From the NCBI GenBank assembly GCA_902606645.1, contig CACLHJ010000003.1, positions 1-51,462 on the forward strand: a stretch of DNA of 51,462 bases, read 5' to 3'. This document shows, piece after piece, positions 42,159 to 50,994 of the stretch. The notes under the pieces are model-generated. The model ran no database searches. It was given only the letters and a program-made list of their open reading frames with translations, and was not told the DNA's origin. The translations under genes and the position numbers were made by a program. Position 1 is the first letter of the stretch, and every line of letters begins with the position of its first letter. The stretch is from an uncultured Pelagibacteraceae bacterium. GTDB taxonomy: Bacteria > Pseudomonadota > Alphaproteobacteria > Pelagibacterales > Pelagibacteraceae.

Positions 42159-42762
42159 TATCTGTTAAACCTGCTCCTGCAGCGCCCTTTTTTAGACTAT
42201 CAGTTTCTTCTACAAAAGTATTCTCGGATAATTTGTATAAACTTCTCCATTCATCTTCATTAAAGTTATCTTTATTTTCAATAAAATTTATTTCTATATT
42301 TTTAGAAGTTTTAGGAAATTCTAAATTTAAAAAGTTAGAATAAATATTTACATTTAAATTTAAGAAAATTTCTTTCTCATCAAATTTAACATTAATTTTT
42401 TTTCCAATAATTTCTGAAGATCTACTCAAAAATGATAAAAAAATAATTGGATAGGCAATGTTTGAAAAATAAATTTTTTCATAATTTTCTAATATTTTTA
42501 GTTGATCTAAAAAACTAATTCCTAAAATAATTGGGCAATAAGGATTTGAAGAAGAAGAATTTGACTGATTTATTAAACTTAAGTTCTCATAAGTATTTTT
42601 TTCCTTATCACGGAAATAAGAGTTTAAATGACTGATACCTGGTAAACCAAACATCTCTAATTGTCTTGTACATTTTCCAATTTCCTCAGCTTCACCCCAA
42701 GAAAATCCAGCAGCTTTTGATGCTCTTTTAGCTGTAGTTTCAATCTCGCTTAAAGATTTCAT
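42151..42762 (-). CDS. DUF3726 family protein
   Basis: 203 residues. SLSEIETTAKRASKAAGFSWGEAEEIGKCTRQLEMFGLPG at the N-terminus is the DUF3726 signature; the middle is Ser/Asn/Lys-rich and the C-terminus LKKGAAGAGLTDND is also conserved-looking. No signal peptide or membrane segment. Function unknown. Three bases after the 553-residue gene, so they are clearly one operon. Confidence 0.85.
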   Translation of the reverse strand: MKSLSEIETTAKRASKAAGFSWGEAEEIGKCTRQLEMFGLPGISHLNSYFRDKEKNTYENLSLINQSNSSSSNPYCPIILGISFLDQLKILENYEKIYFSNIAYPIIFLSFLSRSSEIIGKKINVKFDEKEIFLNLNVNIYSNFLNLEFPKTSKNIEINFIENKDNFNEDEWRSLYKLSENTFVEETDSLKKGAAGAGLTDND

Positions 42763-42765
42763 TTT

Positions 42766-44427
42766 TTAATTACTTGTCCTATAGACCCACTGTTCGTCAT
42801 AGTTTTTTAATTCATCAGGTAGCGGTGCTCCTTGGAACATACAAATTCTTAACCATTTATCTGATCGTGGATCAAATTTTAAAGCTCCAAAAAAAGATAG
42901 CTTTAACCTTAGCATATCAATTGGCATTATATTTTTACCAATGGTGTTATCTTGTATTTCAGAGTATGGAAATTTTTCAACAATAAATACTCTTCTGACA
43001 ATGTGTCTAAGCTCAGAATTTTTAGACAAAAATTCTGCAACAGTAGAATTATTTTTTGTATCTAACAATTTTTTATGAAGTTTTTTAACATCTCTAGCTA
43101 TTGCAAGTGGTTGCTCTAATTCCGATCCACCTTCTTCAAATCTATCAGCTAATCTAGGCTCCTCTTTATTCTTGGAAATAAACCAAAAATTTTGTGTATT
43201 TTCTTTCTTTTTAAAATTTATTTCTAAAATATTTGAATATTTTTTTTCAATAATATTAATTAAATCTTTAATTGTTCTACTGGTTGGAATAGTGAAATAT
43301 TTATCCTCCTCAGAACTCATCTGAATTACTAATGGATTAGTTATTTCATTATATGGTTCCATCATAATAGAAACTACATACTCAATACACTCCTCACATG
43401 CTTTCTCTTCTAACCAAAGATATATTTGGTTAAAAGGATATTCGTCTTCAAAATCAAAATCATTATCGATAAAGTGGATAAATTTTTTTATGTCTTTTAA
43501 TAGATTTTTAATTTTAATTTGCTGATATTCACTATCAGTGTTCCAACTGGTAATATTTGTTAAAGATTTTTTAAGGCAATCAATAAACAAGACGCTATCT
43601 TTTTTCTTAACTATTTTAATTTCTCTTATTTTTTTTAAGGCAATCTCTCTGCTCATTACCCAATTATTTAATAAGGTTGGATGATTTACAATAAATGGAG
43701 CCATACCTAATCCAGTAGAATTTCCAATACCTAAATTTTTACAAATCTTTCTATCTAATACAACAGCTTTACTAGGGTTTTTGTAATGAGCGACATGGTT
43801 TACTTGGTCAAATGTAAATTGTCTAACTAAATAAACTAGCATCATTTCCAACCTAAAAGGTCCATTAATTTCTTCTCTGTTCTTAATTCTAAAACGATCT
43901 GCTAAGCCAAATTTTCCAGACCCATATACTGCCGTTGTTCTATACAAGTAACCAACACTTGATAGTAATTCTAAATCTGGTTGTTTACCTTCACTTAATC
44001 TTTCAACTACATGATTGAATACTCGAACAGATTTATTTGCTCTAGACAATGTTAACTCTTTAAATGAAAGTCTACCAACTTCCTGCCTGGGTACCTCATT
44101 TTTAAGTCTATCAATATCTTTTTGAGTGGGAACACCATCATGCAATGTAAATGCTGCATCCCATTTTGTAGCAATTACTCTATCTGATCTTTCGTCATCT
44201 TTAATTTTATTTGCAAAACAAACTAGTGAATAAGTTCTTTTGTCTTTTCTAAAAGAGTAGACTGCTTCTCCATAACCAAATCTATCTAAATTAAATAAAT
44301 CTCTCTTATATTCCCAGTCTTTAAATTCATTAAGAAAACTTCTTAAAAAAGATAATTTAGACTGATGAAATGATCCCAATCTTGATAGTCTCATTATCTT
44401 ATTGGGATCTCTAAGTTGAACTTTCAT
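42766..44427 (-). CDS. Large conserved-looking protein of unknown function (553 aa)
   Basis: No domain recognised. 553 residues, soluble, with an ordered N-terminal half: FGYGEAVYSFRKDKRTYSLV and VIATKWDAAFTLHDG (20-110), SRANKSVRVFNHVVERLSEG, YRTTAVYGSGKFGLADR (160-180), RLEMMLVYLVRQFTFDQVNHVAHYK, and GIGNSTGLGMAPFIVNHPTLLNNWV (about 230-255). A CxxC (KACEECIEYV) near 350. The C-terminus has DMLRLKLSFFGALKFDPRSDKWLRICMFQGAPLPDEL. Repeated aromatic and charged conserved-looking blocks suggest an enzyme. Two bases after the M19-like gene and three before DUF3726; these three belong together. Confidence 0.8.
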   Translation of the reverse strand: MKVQLRDPNKIMRLSRLGSFHQSKLSFLRSFLNEFKDWEYKRDLFNLDRFGYGEAVYSFRKDKRTYSLVCFANKIKDDERSDRVIATKWDAAFTLHDGVPTQKDIDRLKNEVPRQEVGRLSFKELTLSRANKSVRVFNHVVERLSEGKQPDLELLSSVGYLYRTTAVYGSGKFGLADRFRIKNREEINGPFRLEMMLVYLVRQFTFDQVNHVAHYKNPSKAVVLDRKICKNLGIGNSTGLGMAPFIVNHPTLLNNWVMSREIALKKIREIKIVKKKDSVLFIDCLKKSLTNITSWNTDSEYQQIKIKNLLKDIKKFIHFIDNDFDFEDEYPFNQIYLWLEEKACEECIEYVVSIMMEPYNEITNPLVIQMSSEEDKYFTIPTSRTIKDLINIIEKKYSNILEINFKKKENTQNFWFISKNKEEPRLADRFEEGGSELEQPLAIARDVKKLHKKLLDTKNNSTVAEFLSKNSELRHIVRRVFIVEKFPYSEIQDNTIGKNIMPIDMLRLKLSFFGALKFDPRSDKWLRICMFQGAPLPDELKNYDEQWVYRTSN

Positions 44428-44429
44428 AA

Positions 44430-45395
44430 CTAAATTAATTTATAGAAATTGTACCAGTTGTTTCCAAGTATTCCATTTGTCTCTTCATCAGAAAATCCAA
44501 CTTTTTTAAGTCCTTTTTCGATATTTGAAAAACCCCGCGCGTCCTCAAACCACTGAGGTTGTTTGGGAAAGCCAGGTTTTTTTTTACTACCCTCGCCAAA
44601 ATTTGTACTTTTAGACCATGTTCCATTTCTCATCCATTCAACAACACTATCAGGTTGCTGGAGGCAAAGATCAGATCCAATACCTATTTGTTTAGTGTTC
44701 ATTATTTCAGCTGTCTTAGCAACCATCTCACAAAAGCTTTCAAGGGTACAATTTGTGTTATCTTTTAAATGATGAGGATATAAAGATAATCCAAGAATAC
44801 CTCCACTATCACTTAAAATTTTTAATAAGTTAGACGACTTGTTTCTTTTTGCAGGATGCCAAAAATACGGATTTGCATGTGTTATTGCTATTGGTTTTTG
44901 ACTTAACTCGATTGCATCAATTGTACTTTTTTCAGCTGAATGCGACATGTCAATTACTACACCCACTCTGTTCATTTCCCTTATGACCTCACGACCAAAA
45001 TTAGTAACTCCACTATCTGTATTTTCATAACATCCGGTGGCTAATAATGATTGATTGTTATAAGTAAGCTGCATAAATCGACAACCAAGTTTATGTATTT
45101 TTTCAACTAATTTAATATCATCTTCTATGGGTGAGCAATTTTGAAAACCAAAAAAAATTGCTGTTTTTTTTTCTTTATTTGCCTTTTCTATATCTTTGTA
45201 GTCCCTACCTTGAAATATTATATCTGAATTATCCTTAAAAAGTTTTTCCCATTTTTTAGTCTCAGTTAATAACTCATTGTAATCTTCATGATAGACTATC
45301 GTAACGTGAACGGCGTCAAGACCTGCAGATCTATTAAACTCGAAGGTTTCTCTTGACCAATTACAATATTGAAGGTTATCAATTTTATAATTCAT
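44430..45395 (-). CDS. Membrane dipeptidase (M19) fold protein with altered metal site
   Basis: 321 residues. CRFMQLTYNNQSLLATGCYENTDSGVTNFGREVIREMNRVG and VIDMSHSAEKSTIDAIELSQKPIAITHANP identify the M19 renal-dipeptidase fold, keeping the two His metal ligands (DMSH and THAN). The N-terminal DGHxD ligand pair is replaced by IDNLQYC (5-11), and the bridging Glu region reads GFQNCSP. So the binuclear zinc centre looks incomplete and dipeptidase activity is doubtful. No signal peptide. First gene of the operon with the 553-aa, DUF3726 and CxxC genes. Confidence 0.83.
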   Translation of the reverse strand: MNYKIDNLQYCNWSRETFEFNRSAGLDAVHVTIVYHEDYNELLTETKKWEKLFKDNSDIIFQGRDYKDIEKANKEKKTAIFFGFQNCSPIEDDIKLVEKIHKLGCRFMQLTYNNQSLLATGCYENTDSGVTNFGREVIREMNRVGVVIDMSHSAEKSTIDAIELSQKPIAITHANPYFWHPAKRNKSSNLLKILSDSGGILGLSLYPHHLKDNTNCTLESFCEMVAKTAEIMNTKQIGIGSDLCLQQPDSVVEWMRNGTWSKSTNFGEGSKKKPGFPKQPQWFEDARGFSNIEKGLKKVGFSDEETNGILGNNWYNFYKLI

Positions 45396-45487
45396 ATTTG
45401 TTTAAGTCTAATCAATATGTTTTTTAAATACTATTAATTTTATTGAAATTTTAAGTTAATTTTGAAATAAACTAATTACTAATTTTC

Positions 45488-45979
45488 ATGAAAAAAAATA
45501 AAAATCTAAAAGTTTCAATCGTAATGGGTAGTCAGTCTGATTATAAGACTATGCAGTTGGCAGAAAAAACCCTAAAAAAAATTGGTGTTTCCTTTGAAAC
45601 AAAAATTGTGTCAGCTCACAGAACTCCAAAAAGAATGTATGATTATGCTCTAAAAGCTGAACAAAATAACATAGGTGTAATTATAGCAGGCGCTGGAGGA
45701 TCGGCACATTTACCCGGTATGATCTCAGCACTTACCTCATTACCAGTTCTTGGTGTACCTATTGAAAGCAAAAAATTAAAAGGCTTAGACAGTCTTTTAT
45801 CAATAGCTCAAATGCCAAAAGGAATACCTGTTGGAACACTTGCTATTGGTGAAGACGGTGCAATTAATGCAGCATTACTAGCAGCCTCAATAATTGCAAA
45901 CCAAAATCCATCTATTAAACAGAAATTGAATAACTGGAGATCTAGTCAAACTAAATTAGTCAAAAGAAATCCTAAGTAA
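45488..45979 (+). CDS. purE: 5-(carboxyamino)imidazole ribonucleotide mutase
   Basis: 163 residues. VSIVMGSQSDYKTMQ, VSAHRTPKRMYDYA with the catalytic His, and IIAGAGGSAHLPGMISALTSLPVLGVPI are the PurE class I signatures. Acts with PurK (one base downstream) in purine synthesis. The 92 bases upstream, between two divergent genes, hold its promoter; no clear boxes seen. Confidence 0.96.
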   Translation: MKKNKNLKVSIVMGSQSDYKTMQLAEKTLKKIGVSFETKIVSAHRTPKRMYDYALKAEQNNIGVIIAGAGGSAHLPGMISALTSLPVLGVPIESKKLKGLDSLLSIAQMPKGIPVGTLAIGEDGAINAALLAASIIANQNPSIKQKLNNWRSSQTKLVKRNPK

Positions 45980-45980
45980 A

Positions 45981-47027
45981 ATGTCTGATATTACTCTTGG
46001 TATTATAGGAGGTGGACAGCTAGGTAGTATGTTGGCAATTGCTGCAAAAAAATTAAATGTTAAAACTGTAATTTTTTCTGACGATGCAGATGCACCAGCT
46101 CAGAACTTTTGTAATCAATTTATTTCAGGGAATTATGATGATAAACAAAAAGTTGCTGATTTTGTTAATCAAGTTGATTTTGTAACCTATGAATTTGAAA
46201 ATATACCTTTTGAAACCCTTAACGAAATAAACAAATTAAAACCTGTTTTGCCTAAACCTTCTGTAAATCGACTTATTCAACATCGATTGGCAGAAAAAGA
46301 TTTTATTAATAAATTAAATATCAGAACTACAAGGTATGTATCAATTGAAAAAAAGTCAGATATAGATGCTTTGGAAGATTTTTTACCTGGTATACTGAAG
46401 ACTACAACACTTGGTTATGATGGAAAAGGACAACATCCGATAAATTCAACCGAAGAGTTAAATTCTATTAATATAGATTTTTCCAGTGGATATATGCTTG
46501 AGAAACTTGTTAAGCTAAAAAAAGAAATTTCAATAATTATAACCAGATTTAGTAATAATAAATACGAAATTTATGAGCCAATTGAGAATACTCATGAAGA
46601 TCAAATATTAAAATATTCTAAAATACCTGCCAAAATAAATAAAAAAATTTTTAATCAATCTAAAGACTGGGCTATGCTGATTGCAGAAGAACTTAAATAT
46701 GTGGGAACTTTGTGTGTAGAATTTTTTATAGATAGAAATGATAATTTATATGTAAACGAAGTTGCACCTAGGGTGCATAACTCTGGCCATCTTACAATTA
46801 ATTCATACAACGTAAGTCAATTCGAAAATCATGTTAGGGCAGTTTGTGGATTAGAACAAATACCATTAAAAAAAATTTCTAATGCAAGAATGATTAATTT
46901 ACTTGGTGATCAGATATCTCCATATAGAAATTCTCCTAACTTAAAAGAAAATGAATTTTTCTTTGATTATTTAAAAAAAGAGATTAAAGAAAAAAGAAAA
47001 ATGGGCCATATCACAATATTAATTTAG
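45981..47027 (+). CDS. purK: 5-(carboxyamino)imidazole ribonucleotide synthase
   Basis: 348 residues, ATP-grasp fold. LGIIGGGQLGSMLAIAAKKL start, VTYEFENIPFETL, KTTTLGYDGKGQ, YMLEKLVKLKKEISIIITR and NEVAPRVHNSGHLTINSYNVSQFENHVRAVCG. Converts AIR, bicarbonate and ATP to N5-CAIR, the substrate of PurE. Ends directly at the GNAT start. Confidence 0.96.
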   Translation: MSDITLGIIGGGQLGSMLAIAAKKLNVKTVIFSDDADAPAQNFCNQFISGNYDDKQKVADFVNQVDFVTYEFENIPFETLNEINKLKPVLPKPSVNRLIQHRLAEKDFINKLNIRTTRYVSIEKKSDIDALEDFLPGILKTTTLGYDGKGQHPINSTEELNSINIDFSSGYMLEKLVKLKKEISIIITRFSNNKYEIYEPIENTHEDQILKYSKIPAKINKKIFNQSKDWAMLIAEELKYVGTLCVEFFIDRNDNLYVNEVAPRVHNSGHLTINSYNVSQFENHVRAVCGLEQIPLKKISNARMINLLGDQISPYRNSPNLKENEFFFDYLKKEIKEKRKMGHITILI

Positions 47028-47495
47028 ATGTTTAAATCATTAGAAGGTAATTTTGATAATCCTGAAGTTCATGAACTACTTAGTAAACACTTTGTTGAAC
47101 TTAGAGCGGCATCTCCAGAAGGCAGCGCTCATGTTTTAGATATTCCTGGTCTTAAAGTATCATCGATTAAATTTTGGAGCTTATGGCAAGATGAAAATTT
47201 AATAGGTTGCGGTGCTCTTAAATTCCTAGATGAGGGTCATGGAGAATTCAAATCTATAAGAATTCATGATAATTTTAGAAATAAAGGGTATGGGATTAAT
47301 GTAATTAATCATTTAATTAAAGAAGCCAAAAAACTAAATATTAAAAGATTAAGTATTGAGACTGGTGCTGGAGATTTTTTTTTACCAGCAAGGAAACTTT
47401 TTAAAAAATGTAAATTTGAAGAATGTCAACCTTTTGCACATTATAAAGATGATGTAAATTCTGTATATTTGACTAAAATTATTAACACATATTAA
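47028..47495 (+). CDS. GNAT-family N-acetyltransferase
   Basis: 155 residues. Core fold: LIGCGALKFLDEGHGEFKSIRI, then the acetyl-CoA loop NFRNKGYGINVINHLIKEAKKL (R/QxxGxG form), then LSIETGAGDFFLPARKLFKKCKFEECQPFAHY. The ETG...FxPARxLY...GF arrangement occurs in acetyltransferases of small amino-acid-like substrates. Starts immediately after purK, so cotranscribed with it. Substrate unknown. Confidence 0.88.
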   Translation: MFKSLEGNFDNPEVHELLSKHFVELRAASPEGSAHVLDIPGLKVSSIKFWSLWQDENLIGCGALKFLDEGHGEFKSIRIHDNFRNKGYGINVINHLIKEAKKLNIKRLSIETGAGDFFLPARKLFKKCKFEECQPFAHYKDDVNSVYLTKIINTY

Positions 47496-47524
47496 AAAAA
47501 TTTTTTAATTTATAACATATTTTG

Positions 47525-47578
47525 TTGACAAAACCCTCTAAAGTCTAAACAAAGCCAGAATTACTTAATTTTAAGTAA
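47525..47578 (+). promoter_or_regulatory. cspA promoter element and leader hairpin
   Basis: A perfect -35 TTGACA lies at 47525-47530; the -10 is unclear (TAAACA near 47546 is the nearest candidate). Downstream, TTACTTA (47561-47567) pairs with TAAGTAA (47572-47578), a 7-bp AT hairpin in the leader, 33 bases before the ATG. A weak AT-only stem that stabilises on cooling would suit a cold-shock leader. Confidence 0.4.
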
Positions 47579-47611
47579 TAAATTAATACAACAAAAAGTA
47601 AGAAGATAAAT

Positions 47612-47818
47612 ATGAGTCTACAAGGAAAAGTAAAATGGTTCAATCCAACCAAAGGTTTTGGTTTTATTGAAAGAGAAGATAAAGAAAAAGATGTGTTTGT
47701 ACATGTTTCAGCTGTAAGAGATGCTGGTATGAACGGTTTAGATGAGGGTCAAGCTTTGACTTTCGATGTTGAAGATGGTCCAAAAGGTCCTTCAGCAGTT
47801 AACTTAAAAACTGCATAA
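47612..47818 (+). CDS. cspA: Cold shock protein (CspA family)
   Basis: 68 residues, one OB-fold domain. RNA-binding motifs KGFGFIER (RNP1) at 14-21 and DVFVHVSAV (RNP2), with LQGKVKWFN start. Binds single-stranded RNA and DNA as a chaperone. AGAAG precedes the ATG. A single-copy stand-alone gene with a 116-base upstream gap. Confidence 0.95.
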   Translation: MSLQGKVKWFNPTKGFGFIEREDKEKDVFVHVSAVRDAGMNGLDEGQALTFDVEDGPKGPSAVNLKTA

Positions 47819-47833
47819 TTTCACACTTCCTAT

Positions 47834-47880
47834 TGGCTGAAAACATTAATTTAGTTTTACTAATTTATAATTTTCAGCCA
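47834..47880 (+). terminator. Long stem-loop after cspA
   Basis: TGGCTGAAAA (47834-47843) pairs perfectly with TTTTCAGCCA (47871-47880) around a 27-base AT-rich loop that can itself fold. It lies 15 bases after the stop. No U-run follows, so it may act as an mRNA 3'-end stabiliser as well as a terminator. No gene is visible between it and the racemase at 47965. Confidence 0.55.
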
Positions 47881-47964
47881 GTACCGAATAATGAAAATCA
47901 ACGTTTAAACACAATTATAAATTATAAAAAATTGAAATTAAAATTTATAGATTAATCAAAGATT

Positions 47965-48711
47965 ATGATCGGAATTTTAGGTGGAATGGGGACTCAAGCA
48001 GGGCTTGATTTTTGTAATAAACTTGCAGTCCTGAATAGAGGTAAGATTGATCAAGAATATCCCTTATTTTTACTCTATAATAAATCTAATATTCCTGGTC
48101 GACCTGAATCAATTGGGTCTCAAACCAAAAATCTTTCTAATAAATCTACAAATAAGAAAAGCAGATTAAAATACGAAAGAGTTTTAAAAAGTTTACTAAA
48201 AGGTTGTAAACTACTTGAGAGAAATAAATGTAAATTTATTGTTATACCCTGTAATACAGCTCACTATTGGTATGATGATTTGCGAAAGAAAATAAATATT
48301 CCAATAATTAATATGCCTAAAGAGGTATTTGAATTCACAAAAAAAAAATGTAAGAAAAATTCAAAAGTGGGACTCTTAGCAACTGAAGGTACTTTAAAAA
48401 CAGGAGTTTATAATAATTTTTTTGATAAAAATTATAATCTTGTAATACCTTCAGAAAGTATTCAGAAAAACTCTGTAAATAAAACAATTAAATTTGTAAA
48501 AATGGGAAATGTGCGGGCTGCAGAAAAGACCATCAAACCTGCAATAAACTATTTGATGAGTATGAAATGTAAAAAAATAATTTTGGGATGTACAGAACTT
48601 CCTATAGCAATATTTGCATTTAAATCATTTAAAAATATAAAATCTTCAAAAATATTTTTAGATCCTAATCTTATTTTGGCAAAGTCTGCTATGACAAAAC
48701 ATAAGAACTAA
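47965..48711 (+). CDS. Aspartate/glutamate racemase family protein
   Basis: 248 residues. GILGGMGTQAGLDFCNKL start, first catalytic Cys in VIPCNTAHYWYDDL, second in IILGCTELPIAIF. The family exchanges D/L-aspartate or glutamate, or acts on related amino acids. The usual GGMGP reads GGMGT. A Lys-rich insert of about 20 residues sits after residue 50. Followed 3 bases later by an unknown gene. Confidence 0.88.
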   Translation: MIGILGGMGTQAGLDFCNKLAVLNRGKIDQEYPLFLLYNKSNIPGRPESIGSQTKNLSNKSTNKKSRLKYERVLKSLLKGCKLLERNKCKFIVIPCNTAHYWYDDLRKKINIPIINMPKEVFEFTKKKCKKNSKVGLLATEGTLKTGVYNNFFDKNYNLVIPSESIQKNSVNKTIKFVKMGNVRAAEKTIKPAINYLMSMKCKKIILGCTELPIAIFAFKSFKNIKSSKIFLDPNLILAKSAMTKHKN

Positions 48712-48714
48712 GTT

Positions 48715-49155
48715 ATGCAGTCAAATATTGAAAAGCCTTATGTGCTTAGAGTTGCTGAGTTTATTTATTTTAAAATAGTCGAAATTAAGCATAGAAACCC
48801 AGAAACTAATAATATTCAAGCATTTGAAATATTCATGACAACTAAAGAATATGAATTAATTAGCTCAGGTGATTTTCATAATAAGTGGATTGAGAGATTA
48901 AAAAAGAATAACTTTGTTGACGAATTAACGGGAAAAAAAATAACTAAGGAAACTGTAAAATTATTAGAAGTACAAAAAGATTCTATGATTAAACTTTTAA
49001 TGAAAATTCCTAAACTTTATTACACTAAAAGCCATTTCCCATTAGAAATATCTCAAAGAGCCTTTGATCATCTTTGGCGAGTTTGTGAAAGTTACGAGAT
49101 GTGGTGTAAAGAAACAAAGCAAGACAAATTAATAAAATTAGATATCTTGAATTAG
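48715..49155 (+). CDS. Hypothetical protein
   Basis: 146 residues, no signal or membrane segment, strongly helical and Lys/Glu-rich. The C-terminal half holds SHFPLEISQRAFDHLWRVCESYEMWCKETK; its CESYExxC core resembles CETYExxC in the protein at 14295-14825. Coupled to the racemase gene (3-base gap), convergent with the lipoprotein gene (4-base overlap of stops). No family recognised. Confidence 0.7.
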   Translation: MQSNIEKPYVLRVAEFIYFKIVEIKHRNPETNNIQAFEIFMTTKEYELISSGDFHNKWIERLKKNNFVDELTGKKITKETVKLLEVQKDSMIKLLMKIPKLYYTKSHFPLEISQRAFDHLWRVCESYEMWCKETKQDKLIKLDILN

Positions 49156-49448
49156 TTAGATAATAACTTTTGTCTAGTAGTCTCTATTCTATTTTCAATT
49201 AACTGCTTTAATTGGACGTAAAATTTTTTTTCTTGATTTTGTTCGTCAACTTTATCTTTAATATGGGTCAAGACATCTTTGCCAGTCTCTTTTTTTATTG
49301 CAGTATTGGCTCCATATTGAAATCCAGCCTGAAACACGTTTCCTGTGGTAGCTATTGTAACGCCTGGACCTAAAAGGGATGTTGTTTGAATACATCCAGA
49401 TAAAAATATTAAAACTAATATGACAAAAAATATATTTAATATTTTCAT
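49152..49448 (-). CDS. Small lipoprotein
   Basis: 98 residues. Lipoprotein signal with lipobox LSGC (Cys19) after NIFFVILVLIFL. Then a Gly-rich part (TSLLGPGVTIATTGNVFQAGFQYGANTAIKKETGK) and a charged helical C-terminus. Probably anchored to the outer or inner membrane. Role unknown. The 108 bases upstream, to 49556, hold the divergent promoters. Confidence 0.82.
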   Translation of the reverse strand: MKILNIFFVILVLIFLSGCIQTTSLLGPGVTIATTGNVFQAGFQYGANTAIKKETGKDVLTHIKDKVDEQNQEKKFYVQLKQLIENRIETTRQKLLSN

Positions 49449-49556
49449 AAGGAATCATCTGATTAATACTTATTTAAATATTCAACTCAAGATAGAATTA
49501 GTTCAAACTGAGTATTATTACTGAGACTATGTTGAATAATTAACTATAAAACAAAA

Positions 49557-50405
49557 ATGATTAAAGTTTTTCCATTTGTCTTTATTCTGCTTTGGTCTTC
49601 TGCATTCATAACAACTAAACCAATTATAGATAATAGTGACCCCTTTTCAGCTCTTGCTTTTAGATTTGCTTTAGTTGCATTGGGTTTTTTTTTATTTTCT
49701 ATTTATTCTAAAAAGAAAATTATAGTTAATAGAAAAAACTTTTTTGAATCTTTTTTTAGTGGCATTCTTTTTCATGGAGTTTACTTGGGAGGGGTTTTTT
49801 TTTCAATTTCAAAAGGAATGCCTACTGGAATTGCTGCACTCATAGTAACACTACAACCAATACTAACAAATGCATTGAGTGGTCCTATTTTGCAAGAAAA
49901 AGTTTCTATAAAACAGTGGATAGGAGTTTTGTTAGGTTTTTCTGGTGCAGTAATGGTCTTAGGTTTTGACATAGGCACTGAAATTCCAACTGATGGATTA
50001 GTTGCAACAGTAATCGCGTTAATGGCTATAACAACATCAACTATTTGGCAAAAAAAATTAAGTAATAATTTACCTTTATCAGTAAGCAATATGAATCAAG
50101 CTTTAGGGGGATTTGTTTTTCATATTGTAATTATTATTCTTTTTGCAGAACCTTACATAGATTTTTCAACCACTTTTTTTATTGCAATGAGCCATCAAAT
50201 TTTTTTGGTTTCGTTTGGAGCATTTACTATTTTAATGTTTTTAATTAAAAGAAATTCTGCAAGTAAAACGGTTTCTATTTTTTTTTTAATTCCTCCTACC
50301 TCTGCGTTAATGGCTTGGCTTTTTTTAAACGAAAACCTGAGTAATTTAGATCTTTTAGGTTTTTTAGTTGCGACAATTGGAGTTTATATAGCTACAAGAG
50401 ATTAA
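49557..50405 (+). CDS. EamA/DMT-family transporter, second
   Basis: 282 residues, ten hydrophobic segments in two EamA halves. VFPFVFILLWSSAFITTKPI, SALAFRFALVALGFFLF, GIAALIVTLQPILTNALSGPIL near 105-125, and FFLIPPTSALMAWLFLNENLS near 250, are standard. Substrate unknown. Convergent with the sarcosine oxidase gamma gene (1-base gap). Confidence 0.88.
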   Translation: MIKVFPFVFILLWSSAFITTKPIIDNSDPFSALAFRFALVALGFFLFSIYSKKKIIVNRKNFFESFFSGILFHGVYLGGVFFSISKGMPTGIAALIVTLQPILTNALSGPILQEKVSIKQWIGVLLGFSGAVMVLGFDIGTEIPTDGLVATVIALMAITTSTIWQKKLSNNLPLSVSNMNQALGGFVFHIVIIILFAEPYIDFSTTFFIAMSHQIFLVSFGAFTILMFLIKRNSASKTVSIFFLIPPTSALMAWLFLNENLSNLDLLGFLVATIGVYIATRD

Positions 50406-50406
50406 T

Positions 50407-50994
50407 TTATTTTCCTATATAACCAAATTCTAATGATGAATCTGTTATTGAATGATAAAGAGATTCTCCAAAACTTCTAAGAGCAAAAATTCTAAATGTA
50501 TCAGGATTATCATTTGTCATATCAACAATTATGGACATTCCATTAAATGTAGAATTCAGACAATTATTTTTATTAAATTCATTAAAATTAAAAGGACATC
50601 CTTTTTTTAAAACTTCCTTTGCATCATCACCTTCCAACTCTATAATTGATTTTGAATGGGAAATATCTGTAACTGCAAAATCTTTCTCTTCAAATTTTTT
50701 ATCAATTTCAGAAAAAGCCTCTTTTAGATTTGTAATAATCAACCAATTTCGTGGCCCATTCCAGAGAACTCGAATATTTTCATTGCTTTCTACTGACAAT
50801 GGTTTTGAACTTAAGTTAAGATTATCTATTTTAATATCTTTACAATCAACGTTCGAATTTTTATGTTGAACAATCTGAATAATAAATAAGGTTTTTATTT
50901 CTGAAATTTTAATTAAATTATTTTCATTTTTTCCCTCATAATCACCAAATTTTCCCTTTTGATGAATATTTTCTAAGGCCGATACTGAGCTCAT
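50407..50994 (-). CDS. soxG: Sarcosine oxidase gamma subunit
   Basis: 195 residues. [45 protein letters not shown] and a C-terminal [19 protein letters not shown] match SoxG of the heterotetrameric enzyme. Overlaps the alpha subunit stop by 4 bases, the usual soxAG junction. Structural subunit; with SoxA, SoxB and SoxD it demethylates sarcosine to glycine, giving 5,10-methylene-THF and H2O2. Confidence 0.88.
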   Translation of the reverse strand: MSSVSALENIHQKGKFGDYEGKNENNLIKISEIKTLFIIQIVQHKNSNVDCKDIKIDNLNLSSKPLSVESNENIRVLWNGPRNWLIITNLKEAFSEIDKKFEEKDFAVTDISHSKSIIELEGDDAKEVLKKGCPFNFNEFNKNNCLNSTFNGMSIIVDMTNDNPDTFRIFALRSFGESLYHSITDSSLEFGYIGK

